A stretch of DNA of 64,000 bases from Entomomonas sp. E2T0 (GCF_025985425.1 NZ_CP094972.1:2604001-2668000), one strand, 5' to 3'; positions 9,004-21,785 are shown, numbered from the stretch's first letter. Translations and numbers: made by a program. The notes: a model not told the origin generated them from the letters alone.

Positions 9004-9570
9004 ATGAGTATAAAAGCAGATAAGTGGATTCGCCGTATGGCATTAGAACATGGCATGATTGAACCTTTTGTTGAACGTCAAGTTCGTACAGAAGGTGCTG
9101 AAAAGCTTATTTCTTATGGTGTTTCTAGTTATGGTTACGATGTACGTTGTGCCAATGAATTTAAAGTATTTACCAATATTCACTCAGCCACTGTTGACCC
9201 CAAGCACTTTGATGAAAAAAGCTTTGTTGATATTGTAGGCGATGTATGTATTATTCCACCTAACTCTTTTGCCCTTGCTCGTACGGTTGAATACTTTCGT
9301 ATTCCACGTAATGTACTGACTATTTGTTTAGGTAAAAGTACTTATGCACGTTGCGGCATTATCGTTAATGTAACGCCGTTAGAACCTGAGTGGGAAGGTC
9401 ATGTAACCTTAGAGTTCTCTAATACCACTAACTTACCTGCCAAAATCTATGCTAATGAAGGCGTGGCACAGATGTTATTTTTAGAGTCTGATGAGGTATG
9501 TGAAATTTCTTATAAAGATCGTGGTGGTAAATACCAAGGTCAAACAGGTGTTACCTTACCAAAAGCTTAA
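9004..9570 (+). CDS. dcd: dCTP deaminase
   Basis: 188 aa enzyme of the dCTP deaminase/dUTPase trimer family, converting dCTP to dUTP for thymidylate synthesis. The N-terminal [13 protein letters not shown] and the central [16 protein letters not shown] segments are family signatures; the latter carries the catalytic glutamate. The glycine-rich C-terminal tail ([13 protein letters not shown]) closes over the nucleotide. Length matches close homologues. It is a monocistronic unit followed by a hairpin terminator. Confidence 0.97.
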   Translation: MSIKADKWIRRMALEHGMIEPFVERQVRTEGAEKLISYGVSSYGYDVRCANEFKVFTNIHSATVDPKHFDEKSFVDIVGDVCIIPPNSFALARTVEYFRIPRNVLTICLGKSTYARCGIIVNVTPLEPEWEGHVTLEFSNTTNLPAKIYANEGVAQMLFLESDEVCEISYKDRGGKYQGQTGVTLPKA

Positions 9571-9573
9571 TAT

Positions 9574-9598
9574 AAAGGGGATTTTAATCCCCTTTTTT
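9574..9598 (+). terminator. Terminator after dcd
   Basis: G/C-rich stem (AAAGGGGA with TCCCCTTT, short T-rich loop) followed by T residues, directly after the dcd stop. It reaches the stop codon of the convergent gene rnz and may serve both directions. Confidence 0.8.
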
Positions 9599-10511
9599 AT
9601 ACTTTAAATACTGCAAAATCCACTGCCATTTCTGTATTGGCAAATATTGCCCTACATTCGTCGACTAAACGTCCATTATCTATAAGCTCATAACGTGCAC
9701 TAATATGAGTAATAATCAATTTTTTAACATTTGCTTGTTTGGCAATGGTAGCTGTTTGGGTAGTAGACGAATGACCATATTTTTCAGCACCCTCTGTTAA
9801 TGAACCTTCTACAGTGGCTTCATGTACCATAATATCTGCATTATTGGCTAACATGATAGATGATGGTGTAGGCTTTGTATCACCAAAGATAGCAACTACT
9901 TTTCCTTTGTCAGGTGATTTAAGCAAATCTTTACCATTAATAACACGGCCATCTTCCAAGGTAACTATTTGTCCCTCTTTAAGATATTTTAAGTGGGGGC
10001 CTGATGGGATATCCATAGTTGTTAATAAATCAACATCCAAATGCCCTAATTTATCTTTCTCAACAATCCTATAACCATAGCTAGCCACCCTATGATTTAA
10101 AAGAGCTGTAGTAACAATAAACTGCTCATCTTCAAAAATAACACCCTCTTCAATTTCTACGACATTAAGGGGATATGGGATATAACTTTCAGAAACTTTT
10201 AGTACAACTTCTAAAAACTGTTTAATCCCTTTTGGGCCATATACAGTCAACTCACCTGCTTCATTTCTAAAAGAGCGACTACCCAATAAACCTGGTAAAC
10301 CAAAGAGATGATCACCATGTAAATGAGTTATAAAAATTTTGTCTATTTTATTAATTTTTAATCTTGTCTGTAAGAATTGATGCTGAGTTCCCTCCCCACA
10401 ATCAAACAACCATAATGTATTACGCTCTGCCATTAAATTAAGCACACAACTAGTAACATTACGTTCTTTAGTGGGTAAACCTGCTCCAGTGCCTAAAAAA
10501 ACTAATTCCAT
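9597..10511 (-). CDS. rnz: Ribonuclease Z / RNase BN
   Basis: 304 aa metallo-beta-lactamase-fold endonuclease that matures the 3' end of tRNA precursors. The start at 10511 gives the canonical MELVFLGTGAG and has an AGGA ribosome-binding site 6 bases upstream; the frame extends back to 10547 without support. The zinc motif HLHGDH gives H63, H65, D67 and H68. Later ligands are in FGDT, and in the helical segment GHSST, which is typical of tRNase Z. Length equals the short bacterial form. It is convergent with dcd. Confidence 0.93.
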   Translation of the reverse strand: MELVFLGTGAGLPTKERNVTSCVLNLMAERNTLWLFDCGEGTQHQFLQTRLKINKIDKIFITHLHGDHLFGLPGLLGSRSFRNEAGELTVYGPKGIKQFLEVVLKVSESYIPYPLNVVEIEEGVIFEDEQFIVTTALLNHRVASYGYRIVEKDKLGHLDVDLLTTMDIPSGPHLKYLKEGQIVTLEDGRVINGKDLLKSPDKGKVVAIFGDTKPTPSSIMLANNADIMVHEATVEGSLTEGAEKYGHSSTTQTATIAKQANVKKLIITHISARYELIDNGRLVDECRAIFANTEMAVDFAVFKV

Positions 10512-10595
10512 ATATTTCCTGACAATACTTTTGTCTTTACTAATCACTTTTTGTCTATGTATAGTATCTCAACACACTAGCAAAGGGAATGATCA

Positions 10596-11032
10596 ATGCT
10601 TATTCAACCAGCGACTATAACTGACCTGCCTGCCATTTTAGAACTGCAAAAATTAGCTTATCAAAGCGAAGCCAAATTACTCAATAATTTTAATATACCA
10701 CCGCTTAAACAAACACTTATAAATGTTGAGGAGGAGTTTAAGAAAGGTATTATTTTACCCATCATCAAATTATTGGTTCTGTAAGAGGCTATACAAATGA
10801 CAATACCCTCCATATTGGCAAACTTATAGTACACCCTAATCAACAAAATCAAGGGTTGGGCACATTGCTTTTACTGACTATAGAGAAATACTACCCTCAG
10901 CTACGTTATGAACTTTTTACCAGTACTAAAAGCAAAAAAAACTTAGCGCTTTATCTTAAAAATGGTTATAAGGAATTTAAAAGGCAAAAAATAAGTGACA
11001 ATTTGGATTTTGTTTTTTTAGAAAAACAATAG
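10596..11032 (+). pseudogene. Frameshifted GNAT-family N-acetyltransferase
   Basis: The ATG frame at 10596 reads a GNAT N-terminus (MLIQPATITDLPAILELQ) but stops at 10784 after 62 codons. The -1 frame continues the protein from about 10755 to 11032, reading HHQIIGSVRG, then KLIVHPNQQNQGLGTLLL (the acetyl-CoA-binding motif A) and ending YLKNGYKEF...FLEKQ. The two parts make one normal acetyltransferase of about 145 residues if a single base is restored near 10750-10762. A TTTT run sits at that spot. No good slippery heptamer in the correct frame was found, so decay or a sequencing error is likelier than programmed frameshifting. Confidence 0.8.
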
Positions 11033-11160
11033 TTTTCCACTGTAAATACTTTATTACTAATCAATATTAACTCGTTTATTAACTACTAATAGCCATACTC
11101 TATTAGTTTGGCACGCACAATATTTCTACTAATCCCTCTTTCTCTTGTGATATAACTATA

Positions 11161-11194
11161 AAAAAAGGCCAAGCATTAATGCTTGGCCTTTTTT
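11161..11194 (-). terminator. Terminator of the sdh-suc cluster (after sucD)
   Basis: Perfect stem AAGGCCAAGCAT / ATGCTTGGCCTT flanked by A and T runs on both sides, 22 bases downstream of sucD. The symmetry lets it act in both directions, but no plus-strand gene needs it except the broken acetyltransferase. Confidence 0.88.
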
Positions 11195-11215
11195 ACTTAT
11201 TAGCAATGCTAATAA

Positions 11216-12097
11216 TTATTTCATTGGCCAACCAGTTAACTCTGATAACGCTTTGCCAATGTCTGCTAAAGAACGCACAGTTTTAACACCAGCATCTTCT
11301 AAGGCAGCAAATTTTTCATCAGCAGTACCTTTACCACCAGAAATAATTGCACCCGCATGGCCCATACGTTTGCCAGCAGGAGCTGTTACACCAGCAATAT
11401 AAGAAACTACAGGCTTAGTTACATTAGCTTTAATAAATGCAGCTGCTTCTTCTTCTGCACTACCACCAATTTCACCAATCATCACAATTGCTTCAGTTTT
11501 AGGATCTGCCTGGAATAGCTTTAAGATATCGATAAAGCTAGAACCTGGAATTGGGTCGCCACCAATACCAACACAAGTAGATTGACCGAAACCAGCATCA
11601 GTCGTTTGTTTCACCGCTTCATAAGTTAACGTACCAGAACGAGAAACAATACCCACTTTACCTGGTAAATGAATGTGACCTGGTTGAATACCAATTTTAC
11701 ATTCACCCGGAGTGATAACACCTGGGCAGTTAGGGCCAATAAGTACCACGCCTAATTCGTCACACTTAACTTTAGCTTCTAACATATCGATAGTAGGAAT
11801 ACCTTCAGTGATACAAACGATTAATTTGATACCACCAAATGCAGCTTCTAAAATAGAATCTTTACAGAAAGGAGCTGGTACATAGATAACACTGGCATCT
11901 GCACCTGTAGCTTCTACCGCTTCTTTTACTGTATTAAATACAGGCAAACCTAAATGAGTAGTACCACCTTTACCCGGAGTAACACCACCCACCATTTTAG
12001 TACCATAAGCAATTGCTTGTTCTGAGTGGAATGTACCTTGGCTACCAGTAAAACCTTGGCAAATAACTTTAGTATCTTTATTAATTAAAACGCTCAT
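11216..12097 (-). CDS. sucD: Succinyl-CoA synthetase alpha subunit
   Basis: 293 aa subunit that binds CoA and carries the phosphohistidine of succinyl-CoA synthetase, which couples succinyl-CoA cleavage to nucleoside triphosphate formation. The phosphorylated residue is H247 in GHAGAI. The N-terminal Rossmann-like CoA-binding part ([13 protein letters not shown] at about 15-27) is intact, and [10 protein letters not shown] precedes the power-helix region. The start codon overlaps the sucC stop by one base (TAATG), so the two subunits are translationally coupled. It is the last gene of the cluster and is followed by a strong terminator. Confidence 0.98.
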   Translation of the reverse strand: MSVLINKDTKVICQGFTGSQGTFHSEQAIAYGTKMVGGVTPGKGGTTHLGLPVFNTVKEAVEATGADASVIYVPAPFCKDSILEAAFGGIKLIVCITEGIPTIDMLEAKVKCDELGVVLIGPNCPGVITPGECKIGIQPGHIHLPGKVGIVSRSGTLTYEAVKQTTDAGFGQSTCVGIGGDPIPGSSFIDILKLFQADPKTEAIVMIGEIGGSAEEEAAAFIKANVTKPVVSYIAGVTAPAGKRMGHAGAIISGGKGTADEKFAALEDAGVKTVRSLADIGKALSELTGWPMK

Positions 12098-13263
12098 TAT
12101 TTACCCTCCGCTGCCGCTACCACTTTTTGTGCAGCATCAGTTAAACCACTTGCAGCAATAATATTTAGGCCACTTTCAGATAATACTTTAGCACCTAATT
12201 CAGCGTTATTACCCTCTAAACGAACCACTACAGGTACTTTTACGCCTACTTCTTTTACTGCACCAATAATACCTTCAGCGATCATATCGCAACGTACGAT
12301 ACCACCAAAGATATTTACTAATACGGCTTTAACATTTGAGTCAGAAAGGATAATTTTAAACGCTTCGGTTACACGTTCTTTAGTAGCACCACCACCAACG
12401 TCTAGGAAGTTAGCTGGTTTGCCACCGTGTAAGTTTACAATATCCATGGTACCCATTGCTAAACCAGCACCGTTAACCATACAACCGATGTTGCCATCTA
12501 ATGCTACATAATTAAGTTCAAATTGTGCAGCGTGTGCTTCACGTGGGTCATCTTGTGATGGATCGTGCATTTCACGCAATTTAGGGTGACGATATAAAGC
12601 ATTACCATCAATATTAATTTTAGCGTCTAGGCAGTGTAAGTTACCATCTTTCTTAATCACTAATGGATTGATTTCTAATAACGCTAAATCATAATCTTGG
12701 AACAATTTAGCTAAACCTAAGAAGATATTAGTAAATTGTTTGATTTGATCGCCTTTTAAGCCTAATTTAAACGCTAAATCACGGCCTTGGAAAGGTTGTG
12801 CACCTACTAATGGATCAATGGTCGCTTTTAAGATTTTTTCTGGGGTGTCATGAGCTACTTTCTCAATTTCAACACCACCTTCAGTAGACGCCATAAATAC
12901 GATACGGCGGCTTGAACGATCAACTACTGCACCTAAATATAATTCTTTATCAATATCAGTACATGTTTCTACTAAAATTTTACTAACAGGTTGACCATTA
13001 GCGTCTGTTTGATAAGTAACTAATCTTTTACCTAACCATTGTGCTGCAAAAGCTTTTGCATCAGCTGGGTCTTTTACTAATTTTACGCCACCAGCTTTAC
13101 CACGACCACCTGCGTGTACTTGAGCTTTAACAACCCACTCAGTACCACCAATAGTTGTACATGCCGCAGCGGCTTCTTCTGGTGTATCTACTGCGATGCC
13201 TTTCGATACAGGTAATCCATATTCAGCAAATAACTGTTTACCTTGATATTCATGGAGATTCAT
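12097..13263 (-). CDS. sucC: Succinyl-CoA synthetase beta subunit
   Basis: 388 aa ATP-grasp subunit giving nucleotide specificity and the succinate site. The start [16 protein letters not shown] is the standard family start. The ATP-grasp loop [10 protein letters not shown] lies at about 52-61, and [11 protein letters not shown] near 315 belongs to the subunit interface and carboxylate-binding region. Length equals the E. coli enzyme. A 133-base gap with a hairpin separates it from lpd, so it may be transcribed partly by readthrough. Confidence 0.98.
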   Translation of the reverse strand: MNLHEYQGKQLFAEYGLPVSKGIAVDTPEEAAAACTTIGGTEWVVKAQVHAGGRGKAGGVKLVKDPADAKAFAAQWLGKRLVTYQTDANGQPVSKILVETCTDIDKELYLGAVVDRSSRRIVFMASTEGGVEIEKVAHDTPEKILKATIDPLVGAQPFQGRDLAFKLGLKGDQIKQFTNIFLGLAKLFQDYDLALLEINPLVIKKDGNLHCLDAKINIDGNALYRHPKLREMHDPSQDDPREAHAAQFELNYVALDGNIGCMVNGAGLAMGTMDIVNLHGGKPANFLDVGGGATKERVTEAFKIILSDSNVKAVLVNIFGGIVRCDMIAEGIIGAVKEVGVKVPVVVRLEGNNAELGAKVLSESGLNIIAASGLTDAAQKVVAAAEGK

Positions 13264-13360
13264 AAGCTATACTATCTCTTTGGTATTGCTATGTTTAGAT
13301 GATACGGAATCGTACCACCACCTAATTGCCAGCTTGTTTATTGACTACTTTCTGGCGAGT

Positions 13361-13385
13361 AAATGGGGCAATAAATGCCCCATTT
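13361..13385 (-). repeat. Stem-loop between lpd and sucC
   Basis: Perfect 10-bp stem AAATGGGGCA / TGCCCCATTT with a 5-base loop, 12 bases after lpd. There is no following U run on the minus strand, so it is more likely an mRNA-processing or stability hairpin, or a leaky attenuator, than a full terminator. Confidence 0.65.
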
Positions 13386-13396
13386 GAAGACGGTTA

Positions 13397-14860
<1,464 letters not shown>

Positions 14861-14946
14861 TTACAACAGAGTGACTTTAATTCATTAAGAATGATGTTAA
14901 CTAATGCATCATTACTACTATACTTTTTAGAAAACCGCAATAAACC

Positions 14947-14969
14947 TTCAAGCCGCTAAGCGGCTTGAA
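14947..14969 (-). repeat. Stem-loop between sucB and lpd
   Basis: Perfect 10-bp GC-rich stem TTCAAGCCGC / GCGGCTTGAA with a 3-base loop, 8 bases after sucB, in a 143-base gap. On the minus strand it is followed by GGTTTATTG rather than a clean U run, so it looks like an attenuator or RNase-protection hairpin. Confidence 0.65.
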
Positions 14970-14976
14970 TTATACA

Positions 14977-16194
14977 TTACACATCTAACAATAAACGAGC
15001 AGGATCTTCTAATAAATCTTTCATTGTTACTAGGAAGCTAACGGCTTCTTTACCATCAATCATACGGTGATCATAAGAAAGTGCTAGATACATCATCGGT
15101 AAAATAACTACTTGACCATTTACAGCCATAGGACGCTCTTGAATTTTATGCATACCTAAAATAGCAGTTTGTGGTGGGTTAACAATTGGTGTTGAAAGTA
15201 ATGAACCGAATACCCCACCATTAGAAATAGTGAATGTACCACCTGTCATTTCTTCAATAGTTAATTTGCCTGCTTTAGCTTTTTTACCAAAATCGGCAAT
15301 ACCACCTTCAATTTCTGCAAGGCTCATAAACTCAGCATTACGAAGTACAGGTACTACTAAACCACGGTCGCTTGATACAGCTACACCAATATCTTGATAA
15401 CCATGATATACCACGTCATTACCATCAATTGAAGCATTAACACCAGGGAAACGTTTTAATGCTTCAGTAGCAGCTTTCACAAAGAAAGACATAAAGCCTA
15501 AACGCACACCATCATGTTTCTTTTCAAATAAGTCTTTATATTTAGAGCGTAAATCCATAATAGGCTTCATATTAACTTCATTAAAAGTAGTTAACATTGC
15601 CATAGAAGATTGTGCTTCAACTAAACGCTCTGCTACCTTAGCACGTAAACGTGTCATTGGCACTCGTTTTTCAACACGATCACCAACTGCTACTTGAACG
15701 TTTGTAGTAGCTGCTCTTGGTGCAGTAGAAGCAGCAGGTGCAGATGATTTATTAGCAATCGCTGCAACTACATCTTCTTTAGTAATACGACCACCTTTAC
15801 CTGTACCTTTAATAGTAGCTGGGTCAATATTATTCTCTTCTGCTAATTTACGTGCTGCTGGAGCTAAAATTGGATCTTCATCAGATGTTTCTGTTACTGA
15901 TGCAGGAGCTGCGGTTGGAGTAACTTCAGCTTTAGCAGCTGGAGCAGCTGATGCTGTAGCACTTTCATCAACACTACCAATCACTTCATTACTTAAAACA
16001 GTATCACCTTCATTTTTAACAATAGTTAACACACCATCAGCAGGGGCAACTACCTCTAACATTACTTTGTCAGTTTCAATCTCGACCAGCAATTCGTCAC
16101 GCTTGACGGCTTCGCCAGATTTTTTTAACCAGTTAGCAATAGTACCATCAGCGATGGATTCGGGAAAAGAAGGCGCTTTAATTTCTTGAGCCAT
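14977..16194 (-). CDS. sucB: 2-oxoglutarate dehydrogenase E2 (dihydrolipoyl succinyltransferase)
   Basis: 405 aa core of the 2-oxoglutarate dehydrogenase complex. The lipoyl domain (1-77) carries the lipoylated K43 in [11 protein letters not shown]. An Ala/Pro/Thr-rich linker leads to the peripheral-subunit-binding domain (about 110-142, [15 protein letters not shown]). The catalytic domain ends with H376 and D380 in [10 protein letters not shown] single lipoyl domain is the norm for SucB. It lies 54 bases after sucA, and the protein would transfer succinyl groups to CoA for use by SucCD. Confidence 0.98.
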   Translation of the reverse strand: MAQEIKAPSFPESIADGTIANWLKKSGEAVKRDELLVEIETDKVMLEVVAPADGVLTIVKNEGDTVLSNEVIGSVDESATASAAPAAKAEVTPTAAPASVTETSDEDPILAPAARKLAEENNIDPATIKGTGKGGRITKEDVVAAIANKSSAPAASTAPRAATTNVQVAVGDRVEKRVPMTRLRAKVAERLVEAQSSMAMLTTFNEVNMKPIMDLRSKYKDLFEKKHDGVRLGFMSFFVKAATEALKRFPGVNASIDGNDVVYHGYQDIGVAVSSDRGLVVPVLRNAEFMSLAEIEGGIADFGKKAKAGKLTIEEMTGGTFTISNGGVFGSLLSTPIVNPPQTAILGMHKIQERPMAVNGQVVILPMMYLALSYDHRMIDGKEAVSFLVTMKDLLEDPARLLLDV

Positions 16195-16248
16195 TGTAAA
16201 ATTCCTTAAATTTATTAGAGGGCGCCCATGCGCCCATCTGATCGAGTA

Positions 16249-19077
16249 TTAAACAGTAAATGCGTCTTGCAATAATTTCTCTTGCTGTTCAGCATGCATT
16301 GATGGATAACCACAAGCAGGTGCCGCAGAACTATCGCGGCCAGCATATTGTAAATCTAATGGTGGATTGTATTCGGCTGCCGCACGACGAATATTGTGCT
16401 GACTGCAATACCATGCACCTTGATTCATAGGTTCTTCCTGACACCATACTAAACGTTTTAGATTTGGATAGGTTGCCATAATTCTATCTAAACTCTCATT
16501 AGGGAATGGATAGAGTTGTTCTATACGAACAATAGCAATATTGTCTTGTCCTTCCGCACGACGTTTTTCCAATAAATCGTAATATACTTTACCACTACAT
16601 AAAATAAGGCGATCTACTTTCTTAGGATTAATATCATCCACTTCAGGAATAATAAGCTTAAATGATCCCTCTGCCAATTCTTCTAAAGTAGAAATGGCTA
16701 GTTTATGACGTAATAAAGACTTCGGACTCATTATCACTAGCGGCTTACGAATTGGACGTACCACTTGACGACGCAATAAATGGAATATCTGTGCTGGTGT
16801 AGTAGGTACACATACTTGAATATTCTGGTCTGAGCAAAGTTGTAAGTAACGTTCTAAGCGTGCGGAAGAGTGCTCTGCACCTTGACCTTCATAACCATGA
16901 GGCAACAGCATAGTAACGCCACTTAAACGTTCCCATTTAAGCTCACCACTGCTGATAAACTGATCGATAACAACCTGCGCACCGTTGGCAAAATCACCAA
17001 ATTGTGCTTCCCAAATAACTAGAGCATTAGGTGTTGTTGAAGCATAACCGTATTCAAAGGCTAACACCGCTTCTTCAGATAAGAATGAATCATAAATATC
17101 CATTCTTGGCTGACCATCGAATAAATGCTGTAATGGAACATAAACAGAATCATCTTTTTGGCTGTGTAATACAGCATGACGATGTGAGAAAGTACCACGA
17201 CCGATATCTTGCCCCGTCATACGCACTGGATAACCTTCGGCTAATAAACTAGCATAGGCCAAGGTTTCTGCATAACCCCAATTAATAGGTAAAGAACCTA
17301 CTGTCATTTTTTCACGATCTTCATAGATCTTTTTAACTTGGCGCTGTAACACAAAACCTTCTGGAGTTGTGGTCATCTTTGTAGCTAGATCTTGTAACTT
17401 CTTAAGATCTACTGTTGTGTCATAATAAGAATTCCACTCATGGCCAATATAAGGTGTCCAATCTACAAATAACGCTTTGTTAGGTTCTTTGACTAGACTT
17501 CTTACCACATGACGACCATTATCTAAGTCATCACGGTATTCATCCACTCTTTGCTGTGCTTCTGCTTCTGTAATAACACCTTGTTTTACTAATTCATCAG
17601 CATATAAACTACGAGGTGTATTGTGTTTAGCAATAGCTTGATACATAAGTGGTTGAGTTCCACTAGGCTCATCAGCTTCATTATGACCATGACGGCGATA
17701 ACAGAAGAGATCTAACACCACATCTTTATGGAATTGCATACGGAAATCTAAGGCCATTTGCGTTACAAATAAAACAGCTTCAGGATCATCACCATTTACA
17801 TGAAAAATAGGTGCCTGTACCATTTTTGCAATTTCAGTAGCATATTCTGTAGAGCGAGCATCATCAGGACGGCTAATAGTAAAACCGATTTGATTATTGA
17901 TTACGATATGAACCGTACCACCTGTTTTATATGCACGGGTTTGTGACATTTGGAAGGTTTCCATTACCACACCCTGCCCAGCAAAAGCGGCATCACCATG
18001 AATAGTAATAGGTAATACAGCTTCACCTGTTGTATCCGCTCTACGGTCTTGGCGAGCACGCACTGAACCAGCCATTACAGGCGAACCAATCTCTAAATGA
18101 GATGGGTTAAAACCTAACGCTAGATGAGTTTCTCCACCTTGAGTCATTACATTGGAAGAAAAACCTTGGTGATATTTAACATCACCTACCCCAACCTTAG
18201 CACGCTTCTTACCTTCGAACTCATCGAATAATTCACGTGGATTTTTACCGAGGGTATTAACTAACACATTTAAGCGACCACGGTGTGCCATTGACATGAC
18301 AACTTCTTTTACACCATAAGTACCAGAGCGTTGAATCAACTCATCAACCATCGGGATAAGTGCATCACCACCTTCTAAACTAAAACGTTTTGCACCTGGA
18401 TATTTATTACCTAGGTATTTCTCTAATCCTTCAGCAGCCGTTAAACGTTCTAATAAATGCTTTTTAACATCTGATGAGTATTGTTGACGACCTTTGACAT
18501 GCTCAAAACGGCGTAATAACCAACGACGCTGTTCTGTGTCAATAATATGCATGCACTCCATGCCAATGGTACGGCAATAAGTATCTTTTAAAGTAGCAAT
18601 TATCTCACGCAGTGTTGCTTCTTTTTTATCAGTGAATAGATCACCACAAGAGAAGGTAATATCTAAATCTGCCTCAGTAAGCTCATTATCATGCAAAGAT
18701 AATGCTTCTGGCACTGGACGCTGCCACAAACCTAAAGGATCAAGATTAGCAACCTGATGTCCCTGCATACGATACATCTGAATTAAACGCAGTACTTTTA
18801 CTTGCTTCTTCTCGTGATCACTAGATACGCTGGCAGCAGCAACAGGTTGTGCTCTGTTTTGGGTCTTGGCCAGCATTACAAAATAATCACGAATTGGAGA
18901 ATGCGGTACATCTGCACCATTTGAGGCAGCAGGCAGCTTTTGGAAGTAAGTACGCCATTCTTCAGGAACTGCATTAGGATCATGCAGATATTGTTCATAA
19001 AGCTCATCTACATAGTCTGCATTATCCGCAGATAAATAAGCGCTATCCCACAATTGTTGCATCATGCTTTCGGGCAT
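16249..19077 (-). CDS. sucA: 2-oxoglutarate dehydrogenase E1
   Basis: 942 aa thiamine-diphosphate enzyme that decarboxylates 2-oxoglutarate and succinylates the E2 lipoyl arm. It has the usual N-terminal DSAYLSADNADYVDELYE segment used for complex assembly. The ThDP-binding region contains HGDAAFAGQG and the downstream VINNQIGFT. The C-terminal ELYPFP-like segment reads EQLYPFPNES. An AGGTGA ribosome-binding site precedes the ATG at 19077. A terminator-like hairpin sits in the 215-base gap from sdhB, so a separate suc promoter is likely in the sequence after that hairpin, although I could not pinpoint one. Confidence 0.98.
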   Translation of the reverse strand: MPESMMQQLWDSAYLSADNADYVDELYEQYLHDPNAVPEEWRTYFQKLPAASNGADVPHSPIRDYFVMLAKTQNRAQPVAAASVSSDHEKKQVKVLRLIQMYRMQGHQVANLDPLGLWQRPVPEALSLHDNELTEADLDITFSCGDLFTDKKEATLREIIATLKDTYCRTIGMECMHIIDTEQRRWLLRRFEHVKGRQQYSSDVKKHLLERLTAAEGLEKYLGNKYPGAKRFSLEGGDALIPMVDELIQRSGTYGVKEVVMSMAHRGRLNVLVNTLGKNPRELFDEFEGKKRAKVGVGDVKYHQGFSSNVMTQGGETHLALGFNPSHLEIGSPVMAGSVRARQDRRADTTGEAVLPITIHGDAAFAGQGVVMETFQMSQTRAYKTGGTVHIVINNQIGFTISRPDDARSTEYATEIAKMVQAPIFHVNGDDPEAVLFVTQMALDFRMQFHKDVVLDLFCYRRHGHNEADEPSGTQPLMYQAIAKHNTPRSLYADELVKQGVITEAEAQQRVDEYRDDLDNGRHVVRSLVKEPNKALFVDWTPYIGHEWNSYYDTTVDLKKLQDLATKMTTTPEGFVLQRQVKKIYEDREKMTVGSLPINWGYAETLAYASLLAEGYPVRMTGQDIGRGTFSHRHAVLHSQKDDSVYVPLQHLFDGQPRMDIYDSFLSEEAVLAFEYGYASTTPNALVIWEAQFGDFANGAQVVIDQFISSGELKWERLSGVTMLLPHGYEGQGAEHSSARLERYLQLCSDQNIQVCVPTTPAQIFHLLRRQVVRPIRKPLVIMSPKSLLRHKLAISTLEELAEGSFKLIIPEVDDINPKKVDRLILCSGKVYYDLLEKRRAEGQDNIAIVRIEQLYPFPNESLDRIMATYPNLKRLVWCQEEPMNQGAWYCSQHNIRRAAAEYNPPLDLQYAGRDSSAAPACGYPSMHAEQQEKLLQDAFTV

Positions 19078-19253
19078 GTCAGGTCACCTTCTATTAAAGC
19101 ACTGCACTGAAAGAAAAACCATTCTGTTTTTATTTTTATTAAGCAAAGAGATAAAAGCAGCGTGGACTTTAGTCAGTGTAAAAACCAGCTCAGTGCTCCT
19201 TTGGTTTATTCAAAATACAAATTAACTACAAGTAAAACACTTGCGCCTATGGC

Positions 19254-19285
19254 AAAATGCCTCTTACTATTATAAGAGGCATTTT
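19254..19285 (-). terminator. Terminator or attenuator between sdhB and sucA
   Basis: Perfect 13-bp stem AAAATGCCTCTTA / TAAGAGGCATTTT with a 6-base loop, 8 bases after sdhB. Its short U4 tail suggests partial termination separating sdh from suc expression. Confidence 0.7.
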
Positions 19286-19292
19286 AATTTTT

Positions 19293-20000
19293 TTAAGTTC
19301 CGCTTTGTAACAACATACTGCGGATATGTCCTATCGCTTGTGTGGGGTTCAAGTTTTTGGGGCAAACATGAACACAGTTCATAATGCTCCGGCAACGGAA
19401 CACGCTGAAAGGATCATCCATCATTGCTAGACGTTTTTCCGTGTAAGTATCACGGCTATCCGCCAAGAAACGATATGCCTGCAATAATGCAGATGGACCT
19501 AAGAACTTATCAGGATTCCACCAGAATGAAGGACATGAAGTTGAACAACAAGCACAAAGAATACACTCATATAAACCATCTAACTTATCACGCTCTTCAA
19601 TACTTTGAAGACGCTCAATAGCTGGTGCTGGCGTATCATTTTGTAAATAAGGCTCAACTTTTTCGTATTGTTTGTAGAAAATATTCATGTCTACAATCAA
19701 GTCACGAATAACAGGTAAACCTGGTAATGGTCTAATAACTAATTGCTCACCTGCTTTTACCACTTCTGACAATGGAGTAATACAGGCTAAACCATTTTTA
19801 CCATTAATATTCATACCATCTGAACCACAAACACCTTCACGGCATGAGCGACGATATGAAAAACTTTCATCTTGTTCTTTTACAAGCTCAAGAACGTCAA
19901 GCACCATTAAATCTTTACCACCAGTATCAATCTGGTAAGTTTTCATACTAGGTACTTTATCTTGATCAGGATTATAGCGATATACACTTACTGAGAGCAT
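19293..20000 (-). CDS. sdhB: Succinate dehydrogenase iron-sulfur subunit
   Basis: 235 aa electron-transfer subunit of complex II. The [2Fe-2S] ligands are in SCREGVCGSDGM and GLAC. The [4Fe-4S] and [3Fe-4S] ligands are in CILCACCSTSCP and CRSIMNCVHVCPK. This set and the length match proteobacterial SdhB. Twelve bases separate it from sdhA, and it closes the sdhCDAB unit. Confidence 0.98.
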   Translation of the reverse strand: MLSVSVYRYNPDQDKVPSMKTYQIDTGGKDLMVLDVLELVKEQDESFSYRRSCREGVCGSDGMNINGKNGLACITPLSEVVKAGEQLVIRPLPGLPVIRDLIVDMNIFYKQYEKVEPYLQNDTPAPAIERLQSIEERDKLDGLYECILCACCSTSCPSFWWNPDKFLGPSALLQAYRFLADSRDTYTEKRLAMMDDPFSVFRCRSIMNCVHVCPKNLNPTQAIGHIRSMLLQSGT

Positions 20001-20012
20001 GACAATCCCCTA

Positions 20013-21785
20013 TTAATAAACACGTTTTTTAGGTTCAAAAGCTGGTACAGTCTTAGGAGCAAAATTCACTGCTCGCTTACTTACACGTTTTTCCCCAGGG
20101 AAATAAAGTGTATGACATAACCAGTTAGTATCATCACGCTCCTCATAATCTTCACGAGCATGAGCACCACGAGATTCTGTACGAACGTTAGCCGCAATCG
20201 CCGTAGCTTCAGCAACTTCCAATAAGTTTTGTAACTCAAGTGCTTCCATTCGTGCAGTATTAAATGCCATGCTCTTATCAGTGATTTTCACATGTTCAAT
20301 ACGCTCACGTAAAGTAGCAAGCTCTTTGATACCTTTTTCCATGTATTCACCAGTACGGAATACACCGAAATAGTTTTGCATACAATTTTGTAGTTCACGT
20401 TTTAATGGAGCTACTTCTTCGCCTTCAACACGCTCATTTAATGAAGTTAAACGCTTACTTGCAGCTTCAATATCAGTTTGGCTAGCTGCACGGTATTCAA
20501 TACCTTCTTTTAATGCTTTCTCAAGGTATAAACCGGTTGCACGACCAAATACTACTAAGTCTAATAATGAGTTACCACCTAAACGGTTAGCACCATGTAC
20601 AGACACACAAGCAACTTCACCTACTGCATATAAACCTTCTACAACTACATCATTGCCATTAGCATCTTGAGTTAATGCTTGACCATGAATGTTAGTTGCA
20701 ATACCACCCATCATATAGTGACAAGTTGGTACTACAGGAATTGGAGCAGTCACTGGATCTACGTGAGCAAATGTTTTAGAAAGCTCACAAATACCAGGTA
20801 AACGACTATGTAGAACCTCTTCACCTAAGTGATCAAGTTTTAATAATACATGGTCTTTATTAGGACCAACACCATTACCTGCTAAAATCTCTTTAACCAT
20901 TGAACGAGCAACCACATCACGACCTGCTAAATCTTTAGCATTCGGTGCGTAACGTTCCATGAAGCGCTCGCCATCTTTATTAATTAAATAACCACCCTCA
21001 CCACGGCAACCTTCGGTTACTAATACACCAGCACCATAAATGCCCGTTGGGTGGAACTGCCACATTTCAATATCTTGTACAGGTACACCTGCACGTAATG
21101 CCATACCAACACCATCACCTGTATTGATGTGAGCATTAGTGGTAGAAGCATAAATACGACCCGCACCACCAGTAGCTAATACCACTGCTTTAGAGCGGAT
21201 ATAAACAGTTTCACCGGTTTCTAAACAGATAGCAATAATACCTACTACAGCATTATCTTGATTTTTTACTAAATCAACTGCATACCATTCTGTTAAGAAC
21301 GTAGTGTTATTTTTTAAGTTATTTTGATAAAGGGTATGTAATAAGGCATGACCTGTACGGTCCGCTGCTGCACAAGTACGTGCTGCTTGTCCACCTTCAC
21401 CAAAATTTTTAGATTGACCACCAAAAGGACGTTGATAAATACGACCAGTTTCAGTACGTGAGAATGGTAAACCCATATGGTCTAATTCAAATACAGCTTC
21501 AGGACCTACTGAACACATATATTCAATAGCATCTTGGTCACCAATATAGTCAGAACCTTTAACAGTATCATACATGTGCCAACGCCAATCATCATTAGGA
21601 TCGGCAGAAGCAATTGCACAGGTAATACCACCTTGTGCTGATACAGTATGAGAGCGTGTTGGAAATACTTTAGTTACAACCGCTGTTTTATAACCAGAAC
21701 TGGATAATTGTAAACCGGCGCGCATACCTGCACCACCACCGCCAACAACAATAGCATCAAAAGAAAGAGTACGTATAGTAGACAT
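20013..21785 (-). CDS. sdhA: Succinate dehydrogenase flavoprotein subunit
   Basis: 590 aa catalytic subunit oxidising succinate to fumarate. FAD is bound through [10 protein letters not shown] and covalently through H46 in [10 protein letters not shown]. The substrate-site segment [21 protein letters not shown] and the C-terminal [14 protein letters not shown] are present. It lies 6 bases after sdhD and is of normal length. It acts at the cytoplasmic face of the inner membrane, anchored by SdhCD. Confidence 0.98.
   Translation of the reverse strand: MSTIRTLSFDAIVVGGGGAGMRAGLQLSSSGYKTAVVTKVFPTRSHTVSAQGGITCAIASADPNDDWRWHMYDTVKGSDYIGDQDAIEYMCSVGPEAVFELDHMGLPFSRTETGRIYQRPFGGQSKNFGEGGQAARTCAAADRTGHALLHTLYQNNLKNNTTFLTEWYAVDLVKNQDNAVVGIIAICLETGETVYIRSKAVVLATGGAGRIYASTTNAHINTGDGVGMALRAGVPVQDIEMWQFHPTGIYGAGVLVTEGCRGEGGYLINKDGERFMERYAPNAKDLAGRDVVARSMVKEILAGNGVGPNKDHVLLKLDHLGEEVLHSRLPGICELSKTFAHVDPVTAPIPVVPTCHYMMGGIATNIHGQALTQDANGNDVVVEGLYAVGEVACVSVHGANRLGGNSLLDLVVFGRATGLYLEKALKEGIEYRAASQTDIEAASKRLTSLNERVEGEEVAPLKRELQNCMQNYFGVFRTGEYMEKGIKELATLRERIEHVKITDKSMAFNTARMEALELQNLLEVAEATAIAANVRTESRGAHAREDYEERDDTNWLCHTLYFPGEKRVSKRAVNFAPKTVPAFEPKKRVY

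Noticed and set aside
10740-10765. Programmed -1 frameshift in the GNAT gene
   Set aside because: No X-XXY-YYZ heptamer in the zero frame and no obvious downstream pseudoknot; pseudogene or sequencing error is simpler.
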